From NCBI GenBank assembly GCA_030427635.1, contig JAUIBA010000022.1, forward strand, positions 1 to 64,000: DNA of 64,000 bases. Reading direction: 5' to 3'. The notes under the pieces were generated by a model. It was not told the origin of the DNA. It saw only the letters and a list, made by a program, of their open reading frames with translations, and searched no databases. The stretch comes from Bacteroidia bacterium (GTDB lineage Bacteria > Bacteroidota > Bacteroidia > Chitinophagales > Chitinophagaceae). The translations under genes were made by a program, and so were the position numbers. Shown piece after piece: positions 54,195 through 62,534 of the stretch; within the stretch, counting starts at the first letter, position 1, and each line of letters begins with the position of its first letter.

Positions 54195-55400
54195 CTAGGA
54201 AAGCCATAGCGCTGCAGCAGCAGGTGTTGATGCCGCAGTGCTTTTATGTACAGAATGCACAAGATTCAGCGCCTGCTCTATATCTGCTATCAGGTCGGCA
54301 GCATCTTCCAGCCCTACACTCAACCGCACAAGACTATCCGCTATACCTGCATTCCTACGCTGCGCTGCCGGAATGCTTTTGTGTGTCATCGTTGCAGGAT
54401 GGCACAACAGGCTTTTCACCCCACCCAGGCTCTCGGCCAGCTTAAACAGTCTGGTGCTGCATACTACCCGTGTAGCTGCTGCCTCTGTGTCTTCCTTCAG
54501 CGAAAACGACACTACCCCTCCAAAACCGCCTTGCTGCTGTCTTGCCGCTATGTCATGATTGGGATGTGTAACAAGCCCGGGATAGAATACCTGCCGCACC
54601 GCAGGGTGTGTCTCCAGAAACTGTGCCACCCGCAGCGCATTGGCCGAATGCTCTTTTACCCTCAGGTATAACGTCTCTGCACCACGCAGGGTGAGCCAGC
54701 TGTCATGCGGCGACAATATAGCGCCGCTGGCATTCTGTATAAACCTGATGCGTGCGCCCGTTTCCTCATCAGCACATATCACTATTCCCGCTATCAGGTC
54801 GCTATGCCCACCCAGATATTTGGTAGCGCTGTGCACCACTATATCGGCGCCATACTTCAGCGGCAACTGTAATGCGGGAGAGGCAAAAGTGTTATCCACA
54901 CACAGCAGCGCTCCATGCTCATGTCCTATGGCTGCTATGGCCTCAATATCACTTATTTTCAATGTGGGGTTAGTGGGTGTTTCCAGCCATATCAGCTTTG
55001 TAGCCGGTGTAAGGGCAGCTTTTACATTCCGCACATCTGTAGTGTCCGCATAATTTACCCTGATGCCAAAACCTTCATAAATATGAGTAAAGAGCCGGAA
55101 TGCACCGCCATATATATCGTCTACAGCCAGTATCTCATCGCCACTCTTCAGCAGTTTTACCACAGCATCTATTGCGGCCAGTCCACTGGCAAAAGCTGAT
55201 GCCGATACCCCGCCCTCCAGTGCGGCTATGGTATGCTCCAGTGCTGCCCTTGTAGGGTTGTTACTACGGGCATAATCAAATCCTTTATGCTGGCCCGGGG
55301 CATCCTGTACAAATGTTGATGTCTGGTAGATAGGTACAGAAACTGCACCTGTAAGCCTGTCGGCGGGTATGCTGTGTATCAGTTTGGTTGCTTTGTTCAT
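54195..55400 (-). CDS. metB: Cystathionine gamma-synthase / trans-sulfuration PLP enzyme
   Basis: A 401-residue Cys/Met-metabolism PLP enzyme. The PLP lysine is K194 in SATKYLGGHSDLIAG; YARSNNPTR (43-51), SAFASGLAAIDAV and VDNTFASP are family hallmarks. Start 55400 (MNKATKLIH) is chosen over an upstream in-frame ATG that lies within the riboswitch terminator region. Whether it makes cystathionine, uses sulfide directly or cleaves cystathionine is not resolvable from sequence. The upstream SAM riboswitch and downstream hom favour a biosynthetic role (metB-like). Confidence 0.88.
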   Translation of the reverse strand: MNKATKLIHSIPADRLTGAVSVPIYQTSTFVQDAPGQHKGFDYARSNNPTRAALEHTIAALEGGVSASAFASGLAAIDAVVKLLKSGDEILAVDDIYGGAFRLFTHIYEGFGIRVNYADTTDVRNVKAALTPATKLIWLETPTNPTLKISDIEAIAAIGHEHGALLCVDNTFASPALQLPLKYGADIVVHSATKYLGGHSDLIAGIVICADEETGARIRFIQNASGAILSPHDSWLTLRGAETLYLRVKEHSANALRVAQFLETHPAVRQVFYPGLVTHPNHDIAARQQQGGFGGVVSFSLKEDTEAAATRVVCSTRLFKLAESLGGVKSLLCHPATMTHKSIPAAQRRNAGIADSLVRLSVGLEDAADLIADIEQALNLVHSVHKSTAASTPAAAALWLS

Positions 55401-55507
55401 TTCCTGAATGTTTTTTGTAGGTGAAACAATACTGTTGTTTAAACCACTTATCAGGAAAGTATGCCGTAAGAGTTTTTCTGCTTTCACATGTCCGGATTAG
55501 TGAAAAC

Positions 55508-55541
55508 AAAAAAGCTCCCCGGACAGATCAGAGGAGCTTTT
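55508..55541 (-). terminator. Riboswitch expression-platform terminator
   Basis: 9-bp stem AAAAGCTCC/GGAGCTTTT (55510-55518 and 55533-55541) with a 14-nt loop and a T6 run on the minus strand (55508-55513). The loop contains ATCTGTCC, complementary to the aptamer's P1 3' strand. Confidence 0.88.
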
Positions 55542-55592
55542 ATATATCATTGAGTCGCAGCAGCGATGCTCTTTTTTACATATTGCGTCTGA

Positions 55593-55700
55593 CTTATCTG
55601 TCCCCATTTCGGGGATGGAATTAGCACCAGTTCCTGTATTGCCATACAGGGAGGTTGCTAAGGCTTCATCGGGCCATTACCCTCTGCCTTTCTTGATAAG
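55593..55700 (-). ncRNA. SAM-I (S-box) riboswitch aptamer
   Basis: On the minus strand the region opens with CTTATCAAGA and contains GCAGAGGGTAATGGCCCGATGAAGC, CTTAGCAACC, a P3-like hairpin CCTGTATGGCAATACAGG, GGTGCTAATTCC, a P4-like CCCCGAAATGGGG and closes with GACAGATAAG. These are the S-box consensus blocks in order, and P1 pairs CTTATC with GATAAG. It controls the downstream metB-hom genes: high SAM should favour the terminator. Confidence 0.95.
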
Positions 55701-55718
55701 TGAAATAAAGAACTGGCG

Positions 55719-55751
55719 CAAAGGTAACAGGCAAAAACTGAGATATCCAAA
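55719..55751 (-). promoter_or_regulatory. Promoter of the SAM-riboswitch operon
   Basis: TTTG (complement of 55748-55751), a 21-nt spacer, then TACCTTTG (complement of 55719-55726). The spacer is slightly long but both boxes are exact. The predicted start near 55712 lies just upstream of the aptamer. Confidence 0.68.
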
Positions 55752-55785
55752 TACTTCTTCACCACGACTATCCTCCATAAAATAA

Positions 55786-55810
55786 GAAACCCGCTACAGG
55801 AGCGGGTTTC
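55786..55810 (-). terminator. Terminator of the DUF5723 operon
   Basis: 10-bp stem GAAACCCGCT/AGCGGGTTTC (55786-55795 and 55801-55810) with a 5-nt loop, followed on the minus strand by a T-rich tract. Confidence 0.85.
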
Positions 55811-55828
55811 AGCTATGAAAAATATTTT

Positions 55829-57292
55829 TTACTGCGGACGGTCATGATTCATTAATGTCTCTTCATCCTCATCAGCAGCTCTTTCCATCAGGTCTGATAT
55901 ACTGCCCGGGCGAATATCATGGTCATGATAAATCATTTCATCCGCTACTTTATTTTTTTTTTTGAACCGGTCACCAAAAACCAGATTCACACCCATATTC
56001 ACATTCATGTTTTTCGCATCCAGTGGTTTTACAGAAGCCCACCAGTTGTCTGTAGCCAGATACCATTGCATTCCTGCAAAACGGGCCACTATTGCACCAC
56101 CTATGTTAAACGCGGAGCTGGTTTTCATGGTATAAGTAAGCGCACCGGTAAAATGCTTGCTCAGTGCTATACGATAGTAAAGCGTAGAAGCCAGTATCAT
56201 GCGTTTTGCAAACCGCTGTGTGCTTACCTGCATGCCCACGGTATGCTTATCATTGATAGCATAGGTACCCATGGCATAAAACTCCGTTGATAGAGAGGTA
56301 CGGTACGCATCGGTATTTTTATCAAAATCTATCATATTCTCCACAGAGTCCAGATACTGAGATGTTGATATCAGCTCCGATGAGTCGCCCTGCAGCATTG
56401 TCGCCAGGTCAAATCCTTCAAAGGTGATAGATCTGGGCCCTGTAGTGTAGTTGTGTATATTACTTTTCCAGTTTATATACCCCAGATTATTGATACCACC
56501 TGCTATGGTTATCTTATCATTATACTGGTAGCTGGCTCCCAGGTCTATACCTAAACCTTTATTTTTTGTATTGAATGCATATCCCGGAAAACTCATCCTG
56601 TTCTCTGCTCTGTCAGCACTGTCAGCAAAGCCACTGGTCTGAATGTTCATCTCCGTCTGTGCGGTAATAGCATAGTAGTCGGCATCGGTATATACCTGCA
56701 GATACGATTGTTTTGTATTGATGTTTGTTTTACCAAACAACAGTTTCGGACTGGCGCCAAACGTCCACTTTTTGTAGTTGTAGGTACCATGCAGCGCATA
56801 CTCTCTGTACCACGATGCTTTAAGCCCGAAATCGCCTATGTTCAGCGACTGGCCTATGTATGCACCGTTTCCGTACCAGGCAAACTTGAACAGATCCTTT
56901 GGATAAGTGAAACGCACATCGGCCTTATCCGCCACAGAAAACCCTACCGTGAATTTATCGAAAGTAACATTGGCCGACAGGATGGAAACATTAGCCCCAA
57001 ACGAAACAATGTTTTTATCCTTTAGTTTATCAATAAAGTCTGAAGGATGAATGGCTATGGTAGAGTCATTCACTCTGTGAAACAGAGAGTTGTAGGTAAA
57101 CCCTGAATTATAAATATAAAATGAAGTGCCTGAAAGTACCGGCAGCCCCACAGAGATATGGGCATCGGTCTGGTTGGATGCATTCACCCACTGAGACTGA
57201 TGTAGCTGCGGCAATAGCTTCATAGTGTATGTTTCCTGCCCCATTGATAATAGTGGCAGTCCTGTTATTAATGCTGCTAAAATTCTTTTCAT
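55829..57292 (-). CDS. DUF5723 outer membrane protein
   Basis: A 487-residue protein with a signal peptide ending near SMGQ (residue 19). Regularly spaced amphipathic strands follow (SVGLPVLSGTSFYIYNSGFTYNSLF, NVNMGVNLVFGD), matching the DUF5723/PorV-like FadL-type barrel layout of Bacteroidota. The last ~50 residues are polar and acidic (DHDIRPGSISDLMERAADEDEETLM), unusual for a barrel terminus and possibly periplasmic. It is co-transcribed after a lipoprotein gene with a 9-nt gap. The function is unknown. Confidence 0.8.
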   Translation of the reverse strand: MKRILAALITGLPLLSMGQETYTMKLLPQLHQSQWVNASNQTDAHISVGLPVLSGTSFYIYNSGFTYNSLFHRVNDSTIAIHPSDFIDKLKDKNIVSFGANVSILSANVTFDKFTVGFSVADKADVRFTYPKDLFKFAWYGNGAYIGQSLNIGDFGLKASWYREYALHGTYNYKKWTFGASPKLLFGKTNINTKQSYLQVYTDADYYAITAQTEMNIQTSGFADSADRAENRMSFPGYAFNTKNKGLGIDLGASYQYNDKITIAGGINNLGYINWKSNIHNYTTGPRSITFEGFDLATMLQGDSSELISTSQYLDSVENMIDFDKNTDAYRTSLSTEFYAMGTYAINDKHTVGMQVSTQRFAKRMILASTLYYRIALSKHFTGALTYTMKTSSAFNIGGAIVARFAGMQWYLATDNWWASVKPLDAKNMNVNMGVNLVFGDRFKKKNKVADEMIYHDHDIRPGSISDLMERAADEDEETLMNHDRPQ

Positions 57293-57301
57293 GAGGTCTT
57301 G

Positions 57302-58879
57302 TTATAGATCAGTAGAAGAAACTTTTAGTGAGAATCTGAATGCCAGTTTCACAATAAGACTATTGGAAGACTGGATTTTAATGTCATTGGCTCCGCTGGT
57401 TTTCAGCGTACCTCTCAGTACTGCATATTTTACATGTGGGGCCATAGCATTATACTCGTCATGCGTCATCACAAACCTTGTTACGGCAGCTGTCCTGCCC
57501 GTCACCTGCCCGTTGGCATCTACCGGGGCTTCTGCTATGATATCGTCCACTGTCGGTACCAGTGAGTCCAGGAAGTTGTAATTAGAGTCGGCAAAGTATA
57601 GCTGTACACGGCCATATAGCGGCAGCGCATTATCCATAAGCAGTTTAAACTCTGCTTTGTTTAGTATGCTGCTGTCTTCAGGCAGTTTCAGGTCCACAGT
57701 ATCCTGTAGTGAGAAATCTATGATTTTAAACCATGCCGGCAGCTCTGCCTCTGCTCCCAGAGATATCATGCTGCTGTCCGTAATAAAGCTGTATGTACTA
57801 CCTGTTCCTCCGGGGTTGATACGTATGCGCCCGCCATATATCACCTCATTCGGTGCCGGGTTAAACATATTCTGTACTGTACTGTTAGTACTGTCTATGG
57901 TTGTTACAGACTCCGCAGTCTGTCCCGGAGTACCCGCTCCCGATACATTGATAGCAGGCAGTGCCATATTCACTACAGCACCTTTGTTGGTTCGACCATA
58001 CAGTTCATCAAACTGTGCCGCTACACCCAGCCCGATAGAGTTACGGAATGTAAGATGTATCATCGGGTTACGGATGTATATGTTGGCAGACAGTGTGTTA
58101 TCAAACACGCCTACATATATTGTATCCGAAGGGAATGGTATATCATAACTACCCAGGAAACCATCTATAAAGCTATAGGTGATATTCTGCATCGTCACAG
58201 AGCCCGAAAAGTTATTGGACGGGCTGAGCGGCTGGCCTGTACCGGCTACAGTAAACCTCACCTTGTAAGGCAGATAGTTTTTACTGCTTCCTCCTGTTGT
58301 CATATCAAAGGAGTATCCATCCAGACTGATATTGGTAGTTCCGGTTGCAGAAGGTCCCACATTAACGGTTACCTCCAACTGCTGACCCGATTTTTTTACA
58401 GTAGGAAAAATGAGGGAAGCGGTCACATTATGTGGGAAATTAGAAGTCACATTGAATGTGATAGTTCCGGTCTTTACATTAATGTGAGCCAGTTGTGCCC
58501 CGCTGGTATCACCATAGTTGAAGCTGCTGGAGAAGGAGTCGGTAATACTGCCGGAGAATCCGGGAGTTGTCTGAGGAATAGTAAAGCCTATCGTAGGCAT
58601 GCTGTAGCTCTGATTCTGTATGTGCACATAATCAGAAGCTTTAGCGCTGAATAAATCTCCGGAATAATGCAAAGAATAAAGCCCCTGCGCATCCTCCGAA
58701 ACAACAGTTCCGGTCTGCACAATGTTTTTCAATGTGAGGTTGGAGCTGATGAGCGGCAATGCCCAGTCAGGCTGCCAGTCATCTATTGTCACATTTTTGA
58801 AGTCAAAGTCCTTTTTCCTGATGCATCCTACAGATACGATCATGGCTCCCAGAACCAGCAGACCCAGTATTTTTCTCAT
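57302..58879 (-). CDS. Large lipoprotein, unknown function
   Basis: A 525-residue lipoprotein with lipobox MIVSVGC (Cys at residue 19). IRKKDFDFKNVTIDDWQPDWALPLISSNLTL follows, then a long beta-rich region with repeated Asn/Thr/Ser. I recognise no named domain. Its operon with a DUF5723 barrel suggests an outer membrane partnership in which the lipoprotein presents or assembles the barrel. This is inference from position. Confidence 0.75.
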   Translation of the reverse strand: MRKILGLLVLGAMIVSVGCIRKKDFDFKNVTIDDWQPDWALPLISSNLTLKNIVQTGTVVSEDAQGLYSLHYSGDLFSAKASDYVHIQNQSYSMPTIGFTIPQTTPGFSGSITDSFSSSFNYGDTSGAQLAHINVKTGTITFNVTSNFPHNVTASLIFPTVKKSGQQLEVTVNVGPSATGTTNISLDGYSFDMTTGGSSKNYLPYKVRFTVAGTGQPLSPSNNFSGSVTMQNITYSFIDGFLGSYDIPFPSDTIYVGVFDNTLSANIYIRNPMIHLTFRNSIGLGVAAQFDELYGRTNKGAVVNMALPAINVSGAGTPGQTAESVTTIDSTNSTVQNMFNPAPNEVIYGGRIRINPGGTGSTYSFITDSSMISLGAEAELPAWFKIIDFSLQDTVDLKLPEDSSILNKAEFKLLMDNALPLYGRVQLYFADSNYNFLDSLVPTVDDIIAEAPVDANGQVTGRTAAVTRFVMTHDEYNAMAPHVKYAVLRGTLKTSGANDIKIQSSNSLIVKLAFRFSLKVSSTDL

Positions 58880-59311
58880 AATATTACCTGTGGTTTATAA
58901 ATATAAAATTACAAAGAGTAACATTTAACCATAAAAGTAGCAAAATAGCTTGTAGCCACATAATAAAGTGCTTCATATTTTCTGCCATAGCAAATTGATG
59001 AACTGATAATACAGCCACTTCGGTGATTGTTATCAGCTTTCTCAAACCGCTACCCTATCAACACTCACCTATTACTGATAATAGTAAGCTTTTTGGGGGC
59101 AATTCAAAATAGAATCAGGCAATAGAAGTGCTGGCCTACGGCACAACCAAACGTGTTTTTCACCATACCTGATCAGGTGCGTTCGACTTTTCAACACAAG
59201 TAAAACACATATAAGCATAGCCCAGCCCAGGGGCAGATTTTATTCCTGACACAGATGGCCGCGCTTGTATTTATTTTGTGGATCACGAAATTTACACTGA
59301 ATGTCAGCGCA
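58880..59311. other. Gene-poor region
   Basis: About 430 nt of AT-rich sequence with no supportable gene. A 7-bp inverted repeat CTGATAA/TTATCAG flanks 59001-59034. The stretch begins a 2.4-kb region of low coding content and probable decay. Confidence 0.5.
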
Positions 59312-59485
59312 TTAGGCTTTTTTCTTTTTTAGTTGCTCAACTTCTTTTTCAAGTAACGTTACACGATAAGCAAGCTTAATAATTACTGCCTTAATACCTT
59401 GATTAAAATTCAGATCTTCATTCACAATTGTATTACTATTAATATTTATGAATTCAGTTTTGTGCATTTTCTCGTTCTTCTCCAT
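59312..59485 (-). CDS. Possible 57-residue coiled-coil protein
   Basis: A 57-codon ATG frame. The N-terminal part is charged and Asn-rich (MEKNEKMHKTEF, ININSNTIVNEDLN). The C-terminal part is an amphipathic helix with heptad-like leucines (AYRVTLLEKEVEQLKKKK). That regular helix is more protein-like than random AT-rich sequence. It lies 30 nt downstream of another tiny frame on the same strand. No function is recognised. Confidence 0.42.
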   Translation of the reverse strand: MEKNEKMHKTEFININSNTIVNEDLNFNQGIKAVIIKLAYRVTLLEKEVEQLKKKKA

Positions 59486-59515
59486 ATACTCATTTTTAAT
59501 TGCGTGGTAAATAGT

Positions 59516-59638
59516 TTATATTAAGAATACATACATAATCACAGCTAATAATATCAATCCTGCACAACTGCATATCAACGTAAAATAAATTGGGTGGTTA
59601 ACAAAAATATAACGCCATATTGATTGATGTTTTTTCAT
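59516..59638 (-). CDS. Possible 40-residue single-pass membrane peptide
   Basis: A 40-codon frame with a basic N-terminus (MKKHQSIWRY) and one long hydrophobic stretch (IYFTLICSCAGLILLAVIMYVFLI), the layout of many small bacterial membrane proteins. The first codons lie inside a 25-bp tandem duplication, so an upstream copy of the ATG (59663) opens a dead-end frame of 21 codons. Not recognised; real status uncertain. Confidence 0.38.
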   Translation of the reverse strand: MKKHQSIWRYIFVNHPIYFTLICSCAGLILLAVIMYVFLI

Positions 59639-59669
59639 AGCATTTTGATTGATGTTTTTTCATAGCATT
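59620..59669. repeat. Perfect 25-bp tandem duplication
   Basis: Two identical adjacent 25-bp units (59620-59644 and 59645-59669). The unit contains the start codon and first codons of the 40-residue frame, and 25 is not a multiple of three. It looks like a recent slippage or duplication event. Confidence 0.9.
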
Positions 59670-59983
59670 GGTTTTGGTTTTCTAACATCTCTACAGCCTT
59701 GCATTGAATCATAATGTTGGTAAAATTTACAATTACCATTTTAGCGTTGGTTATTCATCCGGTACCATCGCTTTACAAGAGCTACTATTTAACCATTCAG
59801 CCTAAGAGGTGGATATATTTATAGGATTTGTATCATTTTCCCTTCTATCAAATCTCACAGTTTTCATATTTGTAGCTATGCGAATTGGCTCTGTAGCCTC
59901 CATTTAAGAAGTTAACCCTGTCAACATGAAACGTAACCGGAATTCTTTATTTCTGGCAGTTGAGGAGAAATCGTTCTTATGTA
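59670..59983. other. Gene-poor region with a doubtful 33-codon frame
   Basis: A minus-strand ATG frame of 33 codons (59802-59903, polar, starting MEATEPIRIAT) is the only candidate, and I do not call it. Otherwise nothing is recognised. Confidence 0.4.
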
Positions 59984-60100
59984 TCAAATATAATATATAA
60001 GGATTCCGAGAAAAATGATGATTACTGATATAATTATGAGAATAAGAGGCATCATATTGCCACTGTACCTATATCTTTTAATATCTACATATTTTAGCAT
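59984..60100 (-). CDS. Possible 38-residue single-pass membrane peptide
   Basis: A 38-codon frame with a basic N-terminus (MLKYVDIKRYRY) followed by a run of Ile, Leu and Val (about residues 18-38) that would span the membrane. Its architecture mirrors the 40-residue frame at 59516-59638. In AT-rich DNA such frames can arise by chance. Low confidence. Confidence 0.3.
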   Translation of the reverse strand: MLKYVDIKRYRYSGNMMPLILIIISVIIIFLGILIYYI

Positions 60101-60160
60101 AACATTTGAATTAGCTGTATACAGTTATTTGATTTTCAGGTATTTCTCATAAGATGCTTC

Positions 60161-60836
60161 CTACAAAAGCCTGTAACCCACTATAGCCTGTAGCCAGCTA
60201 TTTTTGTGACGTGGTGTTGCAGATGATACATCTCTGTTGTTATGCATTACGTCCCAACCCACTCTTGCACTCCCTGTAAAATGCTGGAGTGTGAGGTCAA
60301 AGCCGCCAGAAAAGCACAATATATTTTTCCTGACTTTAGCATATTCAAATTCCTGTTCTTGTGCTATGCTTGTCCCTGCATTCTTAAACACATCTTTCTG
60401 CCTGAGAAGGTATGAATATTGTGGGCCGGCAAGCACAGTGAGAAACTGACTTGGGTTGAAGGCAAAGAACAGGGGAATATCCAGAAAGATGGTAATTCTG
60501 GTAAGGTCGTAGGCCCCTTCCCTCCAAAAATTCTACCCGTAGCATGAAATCCTTTGGGGAATATATAGCTTCGGGTTGAACACCCGGATACTTACCAATA
60601 GGTATAGTCAGAAACAAACCGCCGGCAAATCTCAGCCTGGCATCATTTTGAAACGATTCTCCTTTTGCATCATAGACATTAGCGTAGTTCGCAACAGTCT
60701 TTGCCCCACACATTGTTTGGTTACGATAGTCAGTCTTGTTTTCGGGAAATGTATTGGCAGAATCCGGTATTTCCCGGACCGATATGCTACCTGTCGCTCT
60801 TAACAACACCACAGCCTGCAGAATCAAATATTTCAT
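60161..60836 (-). pseudogene. Frameshifted outer membrane beta-barrel (PorT-like) pseudogene
   Basis: Reading the minus strand through three frames gives a continuous barrel-like protein. Frame one from 60836 contains YANVYDAKGESFQNDARLRFAGGLF and IPIGKYPGVQPEAIYS. A second frame (near 60555) continues KGFHATGRIFGG. The third has AYDLTRITIFLDIPLFFAFNPSQFL then VLAGPQYSYLLRQKDV and ends WLQAIVGYRLL. The frame changes fall near 60560 and 60520, each consistent with loss of one base at short G/A/C runs. The signal peptide also carries an Arg in its core. The gene is probably non-functional. Confidence 0.82.
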
Positions 60837-61278
60837 TTTCTTTGCTTTAATGGCATGTTTTTTATATTTTTGATAACCAATAAGGTAAAAATCCTTGCTG
60901 TTTTATTTATTTTACAAAGGTGCTATATAAAGAGCACTGTATTGTTACACGTTTTTGATTATCAGTTGCATTTATCACTCATGAATCGTGCATTAGTTCC
61001 GATGCCTCTGCTTTTGGATGTTAATCATACCAGCAATACCTGGTATTTCCCGCATGCTAATTCACCCACGGTTCTCCAACGCTCAACTAGTTTCTGAGTC
61101 ATAAAGCATTGGGATAATTACAGAAAACTATTATCCCAGTGTGTTCAATTACATAACGTACCTACCCCTGACGGTTAGTCATAATTTTGAATATAATATA
61201 CTTTCAAAATATTCTGGCTGAAATAGCTAATATATCGATGAATTCATTCAGTTTACAGCTCCCTAAATCATGCTCAAA
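60837..61278. other. Intergenic region with a long hairpin
   Basis: AT-rich, with no supportable gene. A 12-bp inverted repeat with one G-T pair (61107-61118 and 61130-61141, loop 11 nt) is not followed by a T-run, so it may be an operator or RNA structure rather than a terminator. It lies about 140 nt upstream of the AraC-type gene. Confidence 0.5.
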
Positions 61279-61839
61279 ATGAATATATATATAAAATACA
61301 TGGTGAGCCAGCGATGCAAAATGATGGTGTATGAAGAACTTAAATCTTTAGGTCTGCACCATGTAAAGATAGATTTGGGTGTGGTTGAAATTATGGAAGA
61401 ACTTACTACTGAACAACATGATCAACTGGGGAAAAATTTACAACGTTCAGGACTGGAACTATTAGATGATAACAAAAGTATCCTCATAGAAAAGATAAAA
61501 AATGTTATCACAGAGATGATTCACTACAATGACGATCTTCCGGTACATAACTTCTCTGTTTTCCTAAGCGATAAACTAGGCTATGACTATACATACCTCG
61601 CCAGCACTTTTTCCGAAGTTAAAGGAATTACTATTCAGCAATACATCATCAATAACAGAATTGAGCGGGTGAAAGAGTTGCTTCTTTATGATGAATTGAC
61701 ACTCACAGAAATAGCCTACAAGCTACATTACAGCAGTGTATCGCACTTGTCTAGCCAGTTTCGGAAGGTCACAGGGCTTTCTCCCTCTTTTTACAAAACA
61801 CTTAAAGAAAAGAGAAGGATAAATCTGGAGAATCTCTGA
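61279..61839 (+). CDS. AraC family regulator with N-terminal HMA-like domain
   Basis: A 186-residue regulator. Residues 1-70 resemble the small ferredoxin-like (HMA-like) domain that precedes AraC helix-turn-helix modules in many Bacteroidota. In relatives I recall it has an MVCxRC pair, but here it reads MVSQRC, so the first Cys is missing. Residues about 85-186 are the two-helix-turn-helix AraC domain (DYTYLASTFSEVKGITIQQYIINNRIERVKELL, LTLTEIAYKLHYSSVSHLSSQFRKVTGLSP). Start 61279 is preferred over 61270. It precedes a CsbD-like gene. Confidence 0.88.
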   Translation: MNIYIKYMVSQRCKMMVYEELKSLGLHHVKIDLGVVEIMEELTTEQHDQLGKNLQRSGLELLDDNKSILIEKIKNVITEMIHYNDDLPVHNFSVFLSDKLGYDYTYLASTFSEVKGITIQQYIINNRIERVKELLLYDELTLTEIAYKLHYSSVSHLSSQFRKVTGLSPSFYKTLKEKRRINLENL

Positions 61840-61939
61840 ATAATGTAACTATTCTCTGGAAACGTATAACAACCGGTAAATGGAATGAAGCCACCTTTGC
61901 TGTGTAATAATTCTGTTACGAATAGAACAAATGTAGATC

Positions 61940-62161
61940 ATGGATAACAATCAGATTAATGGCACGGAAACGTTTAAGGTAATTGGAGATTGGTCAGTAC
62001 AGTCAAAACAGCTGAAAGAAAAGTTCTCCCAGCTCACGGATGCAGATCTGAAGTTTGAAGCAGGTAAAGAGAATGACTTGCTTACGAGAGTTGAAACACG
62101 TCTGAATAAAAAACGCGAAGAGGTGATAAACATCATCCGCAAAGGCCAGCCCGCCAGTTAG
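61940..62161 (+). CDS. CsbD-like general stress protein
   Basis: A 73-residue acidic/basic mixed small protein with the CsbD-like pattern KVIGDWSVQSKQLKEKFSQLTDADLKFEAGKENDLLTRVETRLNKKREEV. CsbD-like proteins are abundant under stress and of unknown mechanism. It follows the AraC gene by 100 nt in the same direction and has its own terminator, so control by that regulator is possible. Confidence 0.82.
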   Translation: MDNNQINGTETFKVIGDWSVQSKQLKEKFSQLTDADLKFEAGKENDLLTRVETRLNKKREEVINIIRKGQPAS

Positions 62162-62191
62162 GCTCGTTTTACTAAAAACAGATATGTAGGT

Positions 62192-62228
62192 AAGAGGTAG
62201 GAATTAATTTTCCTGCCTCTTGCTTTTT
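62192..62228 (+). terminator. Terminator of the CsbD-like gene
   Basis: 12-bp stem (62192-62203 and 62210-62221) with one G-T wobble and a 6-nt loop, followed by GCTTTTTAT. Confidence 0.82.
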
Positions 62229-62534
62229 ATTCGGCAATACACTTACAAACTGTGCATAACCCGATCTGTACCGGAGTAAAGAAAAGCCCCTGCACTGTCA
62301 GCCCGTAACATACATGTTAAAGTATATGCAGAAGACGCCACTTTCTTTTTAAAAGAAATCAGGAAACAAAAAAACACATACAACAGCCGCCAGCCCTATA
62401 AATTTTAGTTAAATTGCCTGAAATCGCTCCTGTAGCAGGTTAGGAAAGTAGCCGGCACAAAACAGGATATGAAATACAACCAAAGTAAAAATGTAAATTT
62501 GCCGCTTATTATTAGATAACAGCAATACGCGCGA
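62229..62534. other. Intergenic region upstream of the GH3 gene
   Basis: About 300 nt without a gene. TAAATTTG at 62494-62501 matches the TAnnTTTG -7 box and lies 33 nt before the GH3 start. A -33 TTTG is not seen at the expected distance. Confidence 0.45.

Noticed and set aside
60855-61097. 80-codon + strand frame upstream of the AraC gene
   Set aside because: Hydrophobic AT-rich start followed by unpatterned residues; no ribosome-binding context, no similarity and no coupling to a neighbour.
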